Shown one piece after another: positions 39,354-48,450 of a stretch of DNA of 64,000 bases. The position numbers and the translations under genes were made by a program. Source of the stretch: Dyella sp. S184. Its GTDB lineage: Bacteria; Pseudomonadota; Gammaproteobacteria; Xanthomonadales; Rhodanobacteraceae. The notes under the pieces were generated by a model, which was given only the letters and a program-made list of their open reading frames with translations, was not told the origin of the DNA and searched no databases. Numbering within the stretch: position 1 is the first letter of the stretch; each line of letters begins with the position of its first letter. Location of the stretch: positions 1 through 64,000 of the forward strand of contig NZ_LMUE01000003.1 of the NCBI RefSeq assembly GCF_009766065.1. Direction: 5' to 3'.

Positions 39354-40496
39354 TTGGGCATTCCACTTATCCAGCAGACCACGATCGCGCGCTATATTCT
39401 CGGCAAGAAGCTCAGCGGCCAGAAGCGCTACCCGCTGGCGATGATGCTGGAGCCGTTGTTCCAGTGCAATCTGGCTTGCGCTGGATGCGGCAAGATCGAC
39501 CATCCCAAGGAAATCCTGCAGAAGCGCATGAGCGTCGAAGATGCTCTGCATGCGGTGGACGAGTGCGATGCGCCGGTCGTTTCCATCCCTGGCGGCGAAC
39601 CGTTGATCCACAAGGAACTGCCGCAGATCGTGCAAGGCATCATTGCGCGCAAGAAGTTCGTTTACTTGTGTACCAACGCCATCCTGTTGCCCAAACACAT
39701 CGACGAATACCAGCCCTCACCGTACTTCACCTGGTCGATCCACCTGGACGGCCTGGAAAAGCGCCACGACGCATCGGTGTGCATGGACGGCATCTTCGAG
39801 AAGGCCATCACCGCGATTAAGCTGGTGCTTTCGCGCGGCTATCGCGTCACGGTCAACTGCACCTTGTTCAACCAGGAGCCGCCGGCGGAGGTCGCCGAGT
39901 TCTTCGACTACGCGATGGACCTGGGCGTCGAAGGCATCACCGTGTCGCCGGGTTACAGCTATCAGCATGCGCCGCGCCAGGATGTTTTCCTCGGGCGCAG
40001 CCAGAGCAAGCAGTTGTTCCGCGACGTGTTCAGGCTCGGCAAGGAGCGCAAGAGCAAGTGGGTCTTCAACCAGTCGTCGATGTTCCTCGATTTCATCGCC
40101 GGCAATCAGGCCTACCAGTGCACTCCTTGGGCCAACCCGACCTACAACATCTTCGGTTGGCAGAAGCCCTGTTACCTGCTTGTCGATGAAGGGTATGCGC
40201 CGACCTACAAGGTATTGATGGAAGAAACCGAGTGGGAAAAGTACGGCGTCGGCATCAATCCGAAATGCGACAACTGCATGGCCCATTGCGGTTTCGAAGG
40301 CACGGCCGTGAACGACACCTTCGCGCACCCGTTGAGGGCTTTGCGCGTATCACTGTTCGGCCCGCGCACCGAAGGCGCGATGGCTCCTGATCTGCCGGTA
40401 CTGTACGGCGATCGGGCCGCTGCTACCGCCGTGCATATCCCGATCAGTGCCATCCAGCGCCGTAACAGCAATACGGGTGCTGATGCCGGCCGCTGA
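39354..40496 (+). CDS. hpnH: HpnH, adenosylhopane synthase (radical SAM)
   Basis: A 380-residue radical SAM enzyme that adds the 5'-deoxyadenosyl radical to hopene, the first step of side-chain formation. The cluster motif is CNLACAGCGK (~residues 38-47), followed by GGEPLIHKELPQI and SIHLDGLEKRHD. The C-terminal Cys set CDNCMAHCGFEG matches HpnH. The start is TTG at 39354, preceded by CGGAGG at good spacing. A 135-base gap after idi leaves room for its own promoter. Confidence 0.93.
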   Translation: MGIPLIQQTTIARYILGKKLSGQKRYPLAMMLEPLFQCNLACAGCGKIDHPKEILQKRMSVEDALHAVDECDAPVVSIPGGEPLIHKELPQIVQGIIARKKFVYLCTNAILLPKHIDEYQPSPYFTWSIHLDGLEKRHDASVCMDGIFEKAITAIKLVLSRGYRVTVNCTLFNQEPPAEVAEFFDYAMDLGVEGITVSPGYSYQHAPRQDVFLGRSQSKQLFRDVFRLGKERKSKWVFNQSSMFLDFIAGNQAYQCTPWANPTYNIFGWQKPCYLLVDEGYAPTYKVLMEETEWEKYGVGINPKCDNCMAHCGFEGTAVNDTFAHPLRALRVSLFGPRTEGAMAPDLPVLYGDRAAATAVHIPISAIQRRNSNTGADAGR

Positions 40497-40501
40497 CCCG
40501 G

Positions 40502-41626
40502 ATGTTCGCTGACCTGGGCACCTTGGGTTGGGTGGTCGCATCGATTCCGGCATTGATGTGGGTTGGCTTGCTGCTGGTGCCCTGGCGGCCATGGAGCACG
40601 CGCGAGCATATCGAAGCCGATTTGCAAGCCATGCCCGCAGCCGACCTTGGCAAGATCACTGTACTTATCCCGGCACGTAACGAAGCCGAGGTGATAGGCA
40701 CCGCCCTGGCCGCTTTGCGGGCTCAGGGAGTGGGTTTGCAAGTGCTGGTGATCGACGATCAATCGAACGATGCCACGGTGCAGATTGCCACTGCGTATCC
40801 GAATACACGCATCATCAACGGCCAGCCGTTGCCGGATGGCTGGGCTGGCAAGCTGTGGGCCCTGGAGCAGGGCATGGTCCATGTGCGCACCCCGATGACA
40901 CTGTTGCTCGATGCCGATATCCAGTTGCAGCCGGGCTTGCTCGGGACCCTGTTGGCACACAAGCAGCGCGAGGGTCTGCATCTGGTCTCGTTGATGGCAG
41001 ATCTGCGCCGTACCAGTTTCTGGGACCGGCTGCTGCTACCGGTATTCGTGTACTACTTCAAATTGCTGTATCCATTTTCATTGTCGAATTCGAGCAGCCG
41101 CCATGTCGCCGCAGCGGCGGGCGGTTGCGTACTGGTGGATACGGAGGTGCTGCGGCAGATAGGTGCCTTCGCCAGCCTGCGCAATGCATTGATCGACGAC
41201 TGCACGCTGGCACGCCAGGTGAAAAATGCCGGTTACCGTATCTGGCTGGGTTTGAGTTGTGGGGTCGTGAGTCTGCGGTCCTACGGAACCTTACGCTCCA
41301 TCCACGACATGGTGGCGCGCTCGGCTTTCACCCAGCTTGGCTACTCCACGTTGCTGCTGTTGGCGGTGACTGTTGTATTCGCTCTTGCCTATGGTTTGCC
41401 GTTTGCGCTGCTTGATTCGCCGCATACGTGGCCCTTGGGGGTAACTGCCTGGTCGGCCATGACACTGGGCTACCTGCCGATGTTGCGCTATTACCGGATG
41501 TCGCCGTTATGGGCCCTCCTGTTGCCGCTCAGCGCAACGCTGTACCTGGGCATGACCTGGGGTTCGGCGATACGGTATTGGGGCGGGGTACGCTCACGCT
41601 GGAAGGGCCGGACCTACGGCACCTGA
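40502..41626 (+). CDS. hpnB: HpnB, hopanoid-associated glycosyltransferase
   Basis: A 374-residue GT2 family protein. There is an N-terminal span (WVVASIPALMWVGLLLV), then ITVLIPARNEAEVIGTALAAL, LVIDDQSNDAT, the DxD-like LLDADIQLQPG and IDDCTLARQVK, and three C-terminal spans. HpnB is standard in hopanoid clusters next to hpnA/H; its acceptor is not proven. It starts 6 bases after hpnH and is the last gene of the operon. Confidence 0.86.
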   Translation: MFADLGTLGWVVASIPALMWVGLLLVPWRPWSTREHIEADLQAMPAADLGKITVLIPARNEAEVIGTALAALRAQGVGLQVLVIDDQSNDATVQIATAYPNTRIINGQPLPDGWAGKLWALEQGMVHVRTPMTLLLDADIQLQPGLLGTLLAHKQREGLHLVSLMADLRRTSFWDRLLLPVFVYYFKLLYPFSLSNSSSRHVAAAAGGCVLVDTEVLRQIGAFASLRNALIDDCTLARQVKNAGYRIWLGLSCGVVSLRSYGTLRSIHDMVARSAFTQLGYSTLLLLAVTVVFALAYGLPFALLDSPHTWPLGVTAWSAMTLGYLPMLRYYRMSPLWALLLPLSATLYLGMTWGSAIRYWGGVRSRWKGRTYGT

Positions 41627-41683
41627 TATTCCCGTCCGATGCGACGACACCAAAGCGCCTTATGTACAGATGGCCAGCAATCG

Positions 41684-42223
41684 TCACGGTGCCGTGGCGA
41701 GCTGGCTCTTGTTCCAGCCGACCAACTGCAGTTGCAGTCCCCACGGCGTAACGAAGTTCACCACGGTCTGACCGGCGTATGGTCCGGTTTTCATGGTCAC
41801 CGATGTCCCGATCACTTGTACGCCTTCGCGCCGCAGCCACTGGTCGGCATGCGCCACATCGTCAGCGGAGAACTGGATCGGCTCGTTGCCCTGATCGATT
41901 GAGTAGCGCGCTGAGGAAAGTGAACGTGCTCCATGCTCATCGAACAATTCGACGATGGTGCCCGAATCGCAGAGCAGCAGTCGGGATGCAGGCGGGGCGG
42001 GGTGCCGGGATGCAGTACCTGTTGTCGGTCCGTCTGTATTGACCGGGCTGACCGGTTCGCAGTCCAGGATGTTGCGAAAGAATGCGGTGGCCTGCTGCAG
42101 ATTGGGTACACCGATGGTCACGTAGCCGCTGTCATGGACGCCGGTGGCATGGCTGTTGAAAGGCACGCCGGCCATGGCGGCCAGGAAACCGAAGACCAGT
42201 ATCGAAAGGAAGGACTTGCGCAT
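41684..42223 (-). CDS. Exported VOC/glyoxalase-fold protein
   Basis: A 179-residue protein with a signal peptide (MRKSFLSILVFGFLAAMAG...SHA). The body has the vicinal-oxygen-chelate pattern: DSGYVTIGVPNLQQATAFFR, GTIVELFDEHG, PIQFSADDVAHADQWL, NFVTPWGLQLQLVGW. Substrate unknown. An Asp/Glu set could bind metal but the usual His is not obvious. Convergent with hpnB, 57 bases away. Confidence 0.8.
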   Translation of the reverse strand: MRKSFLSILVFGFLAAMAGVPFNSHATGVHDSGYVTIGVPNLQQATAFFRNILDCEPVSPVNTDGPTTGTASRHPAPPASRLLLCDSGTIVELFDEHGARSLSSARYSIDQGNEPIQFSADDVAHADQWLRREGVQVIGTSVTMKTGPYAGQTVVNFVTPWGLQLQLVGWNKSQLATAP

Positions 42224-42494
42224 GAGTTTGCACCAGTAACCGTACTGGTGGCCTATATGGGCATGGCTATTTCAAGCTGAAGTACCGCTGGGTGGTCACC
42301 GCGTTTCCCTGCGTGAACGATGGCCTTGAGTCAACGCAAATGGCAGATGCCCCGTTTATCGTTCAAAGGCGGAAACACAACGGTCGCGCAAAAGCGCTTT
42401 ATCGCGGCCTTTGTCGTCACCATCTTTACACCACAAACAGACCGGCAAGTAGGTAGCTAATCCGGTCAAACCCTATAGACACAGGATTGCCAGG

Positions 42495-42670
42495 ATGAAG
42501 CGTCATCTCAACTCGCTGCTGCAACGCAAGCACACCGAATTCGAAGGTGCTCAAGACTCAGGTCGCTCGCCTCGATTGATGAAGCGGTCGCTGTTCAATT
42601 GAAGGATGGCTATGACTGGCTGGCGATGATCAAGGGTGTGCAGGCGACTCGGGCATTGGCACGGGGCTGA
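42495..42670 (+). pseudogene. Possible frameshifted small gene remnant
   Basis: From ATG 42495 a frame reads MKRHLNSLLQRKHTEFEG and then loses sense. A second frame continues with IDEAVAVQLKDGYDWLAMIK and on to a stop at 42670. Joining them needs frame changes near 42545-42580. The composition looks coding, but I recognise no family. It lies in the gene-poor stretch 42224-43436. Confidence 0.25.
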
Positions 42671-42752
42671 GGTCGAAGCGACCTGTCTACGCGTGAGTCG
42701 TGGTTACAGCTGGCTGGATTTTCACAGCCTGCCGTCAAAGTAAAAGTTGTCC

Positions 42753-42831
42753 AGAAGGTTTGCAGCCGGAGCCGTGAGCATAAGGGCGCTGCTCGCTCAC
42801 CTGGCTCACGGCCTCCGGCCGCAAGCCTTCT
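42753..42831. repeat. Long imperfect hairpin
   Basis: The left arm 42753-42779 (AGAAGGTTTGCAGCCGGAGC...) and right arm 42804-42831 are reverse complements with a few mismatches. They would form a stem of about 27 base pairs around a 24-base loop. No gene overlaps it and no transposase flanks it. Function unknown. Confidence 0.6.
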
Positions 42832-42917
42832 GAACATCTTGGATTTATTTGAACAACGCGGTGGAAATGACGAGCCGCGCCAGCCACCAAGCTTTACAGC
42901 CCAATACACCTAGCTTG

Positions 42918-43166
42918 CTAGTTGACGTGTTGGGTACGCCGTTTGGATCGGATGGCCGTTTTCGATGACGGAACGAACAGCCTCCTCTTCATCAAGCAGA
43001 TGCTTAGATACAACGAGCTTAATGCCAGGCTGCGCCAGATACTGACCTTGCCACCGGTACCAAGGACAAGCTCCGACACTGAGAACAAGAAGATCAATCC
43101 TGTTGCGATCAGGCAAACGTTTCGCACGAGGTATTCGAGAGGCAATTGCTTGGAAAAGTTCCGCAT
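42918..43166 (-). CDS. Hypothetical small membrane protein
   Basis: An 82-residue frame from ATG 43166 (MRNFSKQLPLEYLVRN) with two hydrophobic stretches (VCLIATGLIFLFSVSELVLG; SLALSSLYLSICLMK) and a basic tail. No Shine-Dalgarno match and no recognised family. It may be real or a chance frame. Confidence 0.28.
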   Translation of the reverse strand: MRNFSKQLPLEYLVRNVCLIATGLIFLFSVSELVLGTGGKVSIWRSLALSSLYLSICLMKRRLFVPSSKTAIRSKRRTQHVN

Positions 43167-43436
43167 GCAGTTATTGTGCGACTGCGTTCCATAAAGATGC
43201 GATATGGAAGAATCGGTTCGCCATATAGATAGCGTAAAAATTTCCTGTCGCCGATAGCTCCCGCTAGTGGCTGGTGGTGATCCGACAGGCGTGGCGTTGC
43301 CCAACGCAGCAGCTGGTGTTGTGTTCCGTGAGAGCTACCGAGCCGGTGCATGCCGAAAGTCAGGGTGACAAATAGCGGTGTCGCAGGCGCATGCTCGACG
43401 CGTAAGCTGAGGGATCGAACCTTAGAGAGCGATCAC

Positions 43437-44363
43437 ATGGTTTTCCCGTCGCGCCCGCTGCTGGTTGTCGCCATGACGACCGTGCTCTTCGCTGCCAACT
43501 CGAATCAGGCAGCTGTCACGACTCCCTTCGACTTCTCGAAACACGCCATTGCCTTAAACGTGACCGTCAAGGGAGTACCGCTCTACGTTCTGCTGGATAC
43601 CGGCGTCGACCCTTCAGTCATCGACATCAAACGTGCCGATGCACTCGCATTGCCCGTGGATCGCAAGACCAGTGGGCAAGCCGACGGCGAAGGTACGGGC
43701 AGCACCACTGTGTTTCCGGCAACGATCAAGGACCTCGAGATCGGCGGTCACGCCTTCGGCGACGTGGTGACGCTGGCCGCGGACATGGGAACGCTCTCGA
43801 AAACCTACGGGCGTCCTGTCGATGGGGTCCTGGGTTATAGCTTCCTGAAGGACAAGGTCGTACTGATCGACTATACGGCCAGCACCGTCACGATCTTTTC
43901 CGGCACCAAGGAGGCCGAAGTGTTCGTTCGGCAGTGCAGGAAGCATTACGGCACGCCGCTGCGTTCATTCGCCGATGAGCAGATACCGGTGATTCCGGAT
44001 TTTCAACTTGGCGATGCAAAGGTGCCAATCACGCTGGACACTGGTTCAAACCGAGGCATCGCGCTGTATCAGGTGGCGCTGAATGTGAAAGGCATACGTG
44101 GCGCGCTGAAAGTCACGGGCAAGGCTCATGGCGCCGGTGCGCGCGGCACTTTCACCAGTGATACCGCGACCTTGAATGTCCCCGTCGGAATGGGACCCTT
44201 CCAGTTGCCGGCAGGTGAACCCGTCGTCGTCATGTCGTCCAGGGGCTCGGCCGACTCACGCATGGCGAACATCGGCAACATGACGTTCGCAGCAATGAAG
44301 GTGAAGCTCTTGCTCGACTACCCAGCGAAGCAGGTTTCCTTCTACGGCGACTGCGCTCCCTGA
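43437..44363 (+). CDS. Exported retropepsin-like aspartic protease-fold protein
   Basis: A 308-residue protein with a signal peptide (MVFPSRPLLVVAMTTVLFAAN...QAA). Two aspartic protease active-site-like motifs are present: LYVLLDTGVDPSVID (~residues 43-57) and PITLDTGSNRGIAL (~198-211). Each is followed by a hydrophobic-Gly element (VDGVLGYSFL in the first lobe). Two DTG motifs in one chain would let the two lobes form a pepsin-like site without dimerising. The ATG at 43437 is chosen because it starts the signal peptide. Substrate unknown. Confidence 0.75.
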   Translation: MVFPSRPLLVVAMTTVLFAANSNQAAVTTPFDFSKHAIALNVTVKGVPLYVLLDTGVDPSVIDIKRADALALPVDRKTSGQADGEGTGSTTVFPATIKDLEIGGHAFGDVVTLAADMGTLSKTYGRPVDGVLGYSFLKDKVVLIDYTASTVTIFSGTKEAEVFVRQCRKHYGTPLRSFADEQIPVIPDFQLGDAKVPITLDTGSNRGIALYQVALNVKGIRGALKVTGKAHGAGARGTFTSDTATLNVPVGMGPFQLPAGEPVVVMSSRGSADSRMANIGNMTFAAMKVKLLLDYPAKQVSFYGDCAP

Positions 44364-44942
44364 GTAACGCCACTACCGCTCGCGCGTGCATTGCTATGGC
44401 ACATAGTATGGAGCATGACGATCCGGACGGATTCGGGATGGCCAGGCAACAACGTACCGTCGACCGCGTGCTTTATGTTTCCACCATCGCCACGTGGTGT
44501 CAGAACAAAGCCGCCGCCTCGCTGATCGCTATCCACACGCTGATCAGAAACGGAATGCGAACCAGCGCTATAGCAGCGGGTGTAACCGTTTATCAAAAGA
44601 GTGCTGTGCGCCTGTCGCGGAGTGGGACACAGTTTGAGGGGGCGCTGTTGATTGTTGCAAAGCTAGCTAGAAAGCTTGATCGCAACGGTTTGCGCAGCGA
44701 TCGGAAACCCAATGCATCGTGAGAGCAGGAAAGCTACTGCAAGGACGGTCCGTATACCGAAGGGGCTCGTGTGAGGGTGTTCAAGCAAGATCATCGCCAT
44801 ACGATCACTCGTAATTCATCTATCTACGAATCTCACGACTACCTCACACTAGAAGCGAGACCCAGCACGCATTATTGGCATTCGGTTCGGTAGAGCCTGC
44901 CTCCAACGGTCCGAATTAGCGGGTCTTGAGGTAACACCGATC
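44364..44942. other. Gene-poor stretch of 579 bases
   Basis: A 108-codon plus-strand frame (44396-44722) exists, but it has no Shine-Dalgarno, no family similarity I recognise, and a composition unlike a folded protein. No RNA gene, repeat or clear terminator was found. Confidence 0.4.
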
Positions 44943-45308
44943 ATGACAATCACACTGCTCCTTATCGTCGCAGGGTGCCTAGGCGCTTCGACGTTTGTTC
45001 CCTTCATTGCCGATGCGCAGGAAGGGCGAATCGCGTTCTCAGGCGCGGTTGTTACACCCACCTGCAGCATTGCCACTCCCGTCATAGCCATGGCTGCCGA
45101 TGTACCGAGCGCAGTAAATGAGACGCGGCAATTGACTTGTGCCACGTCGGCCAATGCAAGTCTCACTATGCCCCAGAGTTATGCACTGACCGTCGTTCGC
45201 TTGTCGAGTTTGGTACCAGATCGAGTACTGAAATACTTCGACACCTACGTTAAGGCAGAGCGTCCCGGTGCGGCGGACCCGGTGTTGCTGACGCAGGCTT
45301 ACGACTGA
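44943..45308 (+). CDS. Small exported fimbrial-like protein
   Basis: A 121-residue protein. The N-terminal hydrophobic segment (MTITLLLIVAGCLGAS...ADAQ) is a likely signal peptide. EGRIAFSGAVVTPTCSIA and QLTCAT resemble the start and disulphide Cys pair of type 1 fimbrial subunits. It lacks the full ~150-residue pilin fold and a clear C-terminal beta-zipper. The stop codon overlaps the start of the GGDEF-EAL gene by one base (TGATG), so the two are probably translated together. Confidence 0.6.
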   Translation: MTITLLLIVAGCLGASTFVPFIADAQEGRIAFSGAVVTPTCSIATPVIAMAADVPSAVNETRQLTCATSANASLTMPQSYALTVVRLSSLVPDRVLKYFDTYVKAERPGAADPVLLTQAYD

Positions 45309-48268
45309 TGTCGCAGCGAGCCGTCGTTGCTTTTGACCACGAATCATTTGGCGATAGAGGCCAGATAGGGTGGCTTGCGCGCCTGATTGATGCCACCACG
45401 CCGGAGGAAGTAGGTGCGGTTATCGTGGATCGGGTCAAAGCACAGCATGGCTGCGAAAAGGCAATGGTGGTTTGGTTGGCCGTCGATGGAAGCCCTGTCC
45501 ACACTGCGACGCTTGCTGCTCCGAATATGCGTCAGTTGACCCAGGCTCACGCTGCTTTGCAATCGATCAACGGCTGGCAGAAATCGCCCGATGGTCAGCA
45601 GCTGGCGCTATGCCTATTGAGGCAAGAGCGGGTGGTGTTGTTGCTGACGTTGGCGCCTGGGGCCTCCGGCAAAGAACTGCTCGCCAACATCAAACAGTGT
45701 CTCCAATTGGCCACACATCACCTGCTTCATGCGATGAAACTGGCTGCTTTGAACGATTCACACAATCAGTTGGAACATTCCGAAAACCTGCAGCGCGCGT
45801 TATTTGCAATCGCAGATCTTTCCGGTTCCGATCTCGACATGCCGGAGCTTCTGCGTAGCATTCACATGATCGTTAGCCGGCTGATGTATGCCGAGAACTT
45901 TTTCATTGTGCGGCACGATCCCGAGCGCGGCACGATGCGCTTTCTCTATTTCGTGGATGCAGAAGATACTGAAAGCCCCGACGCTGCGGGGGAAGAGTGG
46001 CTGGAAGCCCGCCGGGACACGCTGACCTGGCATCTCCTCACCCGTGGCAAGCCATTGATGGGGAGCAATGAGCAATTGCGCGAACAGATCAACGGATCGC
46101 TTTTGACGAGCGGCCCCGATAGTGTCGACTGGCTTGGTGTGCCGATGTTGCGCGATGGTCGGGTGCACGGTGCATTGGTAGTTCAGAGCTACAAGAAAGG
46201 TATCGCCTTCACAGAGGAGGATCGTGCCCTACTGGAGTTCGTCGGCAGTCACATCCTTACCGCCCTGGAACGCAAGCAGACCAAGGACGAGCTGGAGCAG
46301 CGGGTACAAACGCGGACGCTGGAGCTGGCCGAGGCCAATCAGGGCCTGCAAAAGGAAATACTGGAACGTCAATGGGCCGCTCGGTTACAGGCGACGCTGT
46401 TTCATCTCGCTCAGTTGGCGACCGCCGACATTGATGAGGGCGAATTTTACAAGCGTGTGCATGCGGCTGTCGGTGAACTGCTCAATGCAGAAAATTTCTT
46501 TATCGCGTTGCTTGTGGAGGACCGAGAGGCTCTGGAGTTTCCCTATTTCGTCGATGGTGCCGAGCCGTACATGGAACGGCGAACGTTGGGGCGAGGCCTC
46601 ACAGAGTATGTCTTACGCCGCGGTGAATCGCTGAGGGCTGGACTTGCTGAAATATTCGAGCTTGATCGGCAAGGTGAGATATCGCTGAAGGGTGTTGGCC
46701 AGCCTGCTGTGTGCTGGCTTGGTGTACCGCTGATGGTGGGTGATGAGGTCATCGGCTTGGTGGCTGTACAGAGTTATACCGAAGCCATTGTTTACAGTCC
46801 AGCCGATCAGGAGCTACTGAGCTTCGCCGCATTGCAGATCGCGAACAGCATCTATCGACGGCGTGCGACTGCCTTCCTGCATCAAGCCAATGTGCAACTG
46901 GAGCAGCGTGTAGAGCAGCGCACGCTGGAGCTGCGTCAACAAATTGCACACCGCGAAAAGGTCCAGCACCAGCTGAAACATCAAGTGATGCACGATACGC
47001 TGACCGGGCTCCCCAATCGCGGTTTCATGCGTGATCGACTCGGCCGCGTTCTTGCCTTGATACAACGTGAGCCAAGTCGGCGTTGTGCGCTGCTGTATCT
47101 GGATGTCGATCGTTTCAAGGTGATCAACGACAGCCTCGGACACCTTGCCGGCGACGAGTTTCTGAAAGCGATTGCCACCCGTTTGCAGCACTGCGTGCGT
47201 GAGCCGGACATGGTGGCGAGATTGTCAGGTGACGAATTTGCCATTCTGCTGGAGGACATTGAGGTTCCTTCTGTTGCAACGAATGTGGCTCAACGTGTGC
47301 TGCAGACCTTGGGCATGCCGTTGCGAATTGCCGGCAAGGAACTGGAACCGTCAGTCAGCGTGGGCGTTGCTTGCGGCGATGCCCATTATCTGGATGTCGA
47401 CGAGTTGTTCCGCGACGCGGACATTGCGCTTTACCAAGCCAAGCAACTGGGTCGCAAGCGTTTTGTGGTGTTTGATGAAACGCTCGCGAAAGACATGGTT
47501 GATGTGCTGACGATAGAGGGTGAACTGCGCCAGGCACTCCAGCACGATCAGTTTCAGCCGTATTTCCAGCCCATCAGTCGACTCGATAGTGGCGAGGTAG
47601 TGGGCTACGAGGCATTGATCCGGTGGAACCATCCACAGCGCGGGCTGCTTAAGCCATCAGATTTCCTCAAGATCGCTGAGGACAGCGGATTGATCGAAAC
47701 GATCGACTGGCGCATGTTCGAACTCAGCTTTGACCTGCTTGCGCAGCACGGTTCGGGCGATACGTTCATGACGTTCAACGTCTCGGCGCGGCATTTGCGC
47801 CATGCAGATTTCGATACGCGCTTGATCCATATGCTTGAGTCCGCCGGATTGCCACCCACGCGACTGATCGCAGAAGTCACCGAAGGTGCGCTACTGGACA
47901 ATCCAGAACTCGTACGTGTCATTCTCGAACGACTGCGTACAGCTGGTGTGGGCGCTGCACTCGACGATTTCGGGACAGGATACTCATCACTCAGCTATCT
48001 GCATTCGCTGCCATTGCGCATGTTGAAGATCGACCAAGTTTTTGTGCAGTCGTTGGACAAGATGGGAAATACCAACAGCACGATGGTGGTTGAAGCGATC
48101 CTTGCGCTGGCACGTGCCTTGAACATCCAGGTGATCGCCGAAGGCATCGAAACCCAGGCACAGCACAACGTGCTGCTGGCGATGGGATGTGAAATGGGGC
48201 AAGGTTATCTGCTGGGTCGCCCCGCACCGATCGAACACTGGCTTGAACGGCATTCTTTAGTTGCGTGA
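45308..48268 (+). CDS. GAF-GAF-GGDEF-EAL cyclic-di-GMP signalling protein
   Basis: A 986-residue cytoplasmic protein. Two GAF domains (about residues 170-330 and 365-520), each followed by a helical coiled segment, precede a GGDEF domain (~555-720) and an EAL domain (~735-980). The cyclase signature is SGDEF (ARLSGDEFAILLED, ~639), one change from GGDEF. The phosphodiesterase signature is intact: YEALIRW (~765), FNVSARHL, EVTEGALLD, DDFGTGYSSLSYL, LKIDQVFV and EGIETQ. Net c-di-GMP hydrolysis is the safer prediction. The N-terminal 145 residues may be a degenerate third sensor. Overlaps the fimbrial-like gene by one base. Confidence 0.9.
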   Translation: MSQRAVVAFDHESFGDRGQIGWLARLIDATTPEEVGAVIVDRVKAQHGCEKAMVVWLAVDGSPVHTATLAAPNMRQLTQAHAALQSINGWQKSPDGQQLALCLLRQERVVLLLTLAPGASGKELLANIKQCLQLATHHLLHAMKLAALNDSHNQLEHSENLQRALFAIADLSGSDLDMPELLRSIHMIVSRLMYAENFFIVRHDPERGTMRFLYFVDAEDTESPDAAGEEWLEARRDTLTWHLLTRGKPLMGSNEQLREQINGSLLTSGPDSVDWLGVPMLRDGRVHGALVVQSYKKGIAFTEEDRALLEFVGSHILTALERKQTKDELEQRVQTRTLELAEANQGLQKEILERQWAARLQATLFHLAQLATADIDEGEFYKRVHAAVGELLNAENFFIALLVEDREALEFPYFVDGAEPYMERRTLGRGLTEYVLRRGESLRAGLAEIFELDRQGEISLKGVGQPAVCWLGVPLMVGDEVIGLVAVQSYTEAIVYSPADQELLSFAALQIANSIYRRRATAFLHQANVQLEQRVEQRTLELRQQIAHREKVQHQLKHQVMHDTLTGLPNRGFMRDRLGRVLALIQREPSRRCALLYLDVDRFKVINDSLGHLAGDEFLKAIATRLQHCVREPDMVARLSGDEFAILLEDIEVPSVATNVAQRVLQTLGMPLRIAGKELEPSVSVGVACGDAHYLDVDELFRDADIALYQAKQLGRKRFVVFDETLAKDMVDVLTIEGELRQALQHDQFQPYFQPISRLDSGEVVGYEALIRWNHPQRGLLKPSDFLKIAEDSGLIETIDWRMFELSFDLLAQHGSGDTFMTFNVSARHLRHADFDTRLIHMLESAGLPPTRLIAEVTEGALLDNPELVRVILERLRTAGVGAALDDFGTGYSSLSYLHSLPLRMLKIDQVFVQSLDKMGNTNSTMVVEAILALARALNIQVIAEGIETQAQHNVLLAMGCEMGQGYLLGRPAPIEHWLERHSLVA

Positions 48269-48378
48269 ATGCGAGCGTATTTGGTGCGCACGTCGCGGCG
48301 CTAAAACGAATTCGCAGCGAAGCGTTTGTGTGAGGTATGGCGAGCCATTCGTCCTGGAAAACCATACGGGTCACGTTC

Positions 48379-48450
48379 ATAGCTTTCCCTGAAGTGACCT
48401 CGTGCAGTCTGGTAGAGGTGGCCGCTTCAGGAATGTGCAGGGAAAGCTAT
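48379..48450. terminator. Nested hairpin between convergent genes
   Basis: ATAGCTTTCCCTG (48379-48391) and CAGGGAAAGCTAT (48438-48450) are perfect 13-base inverted repeats, with an inner CTGAAG/CTTCAG pair (48389/48425). It begins on the stop codon of the RMF-like gene and lies 110 bases past the GGDEF-EAL stop, so it could end both messages. There is no U-run. Confidence 0.55.

Noticed and set aside
42753..42831. Integron attC-like site
   Set aside because: The hairpin size fits, but the conserved GTTRRRY core and matching inverse core are absent, and no integrase or cassette array is nearby.
44396..44722. 108-codon plus-strand frame between the retropepsin-like and fimbrial-like genes
   Set aside because: No ribosome-binding site, no family similarity, and an uneven composition. 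It is treated as non-coding.
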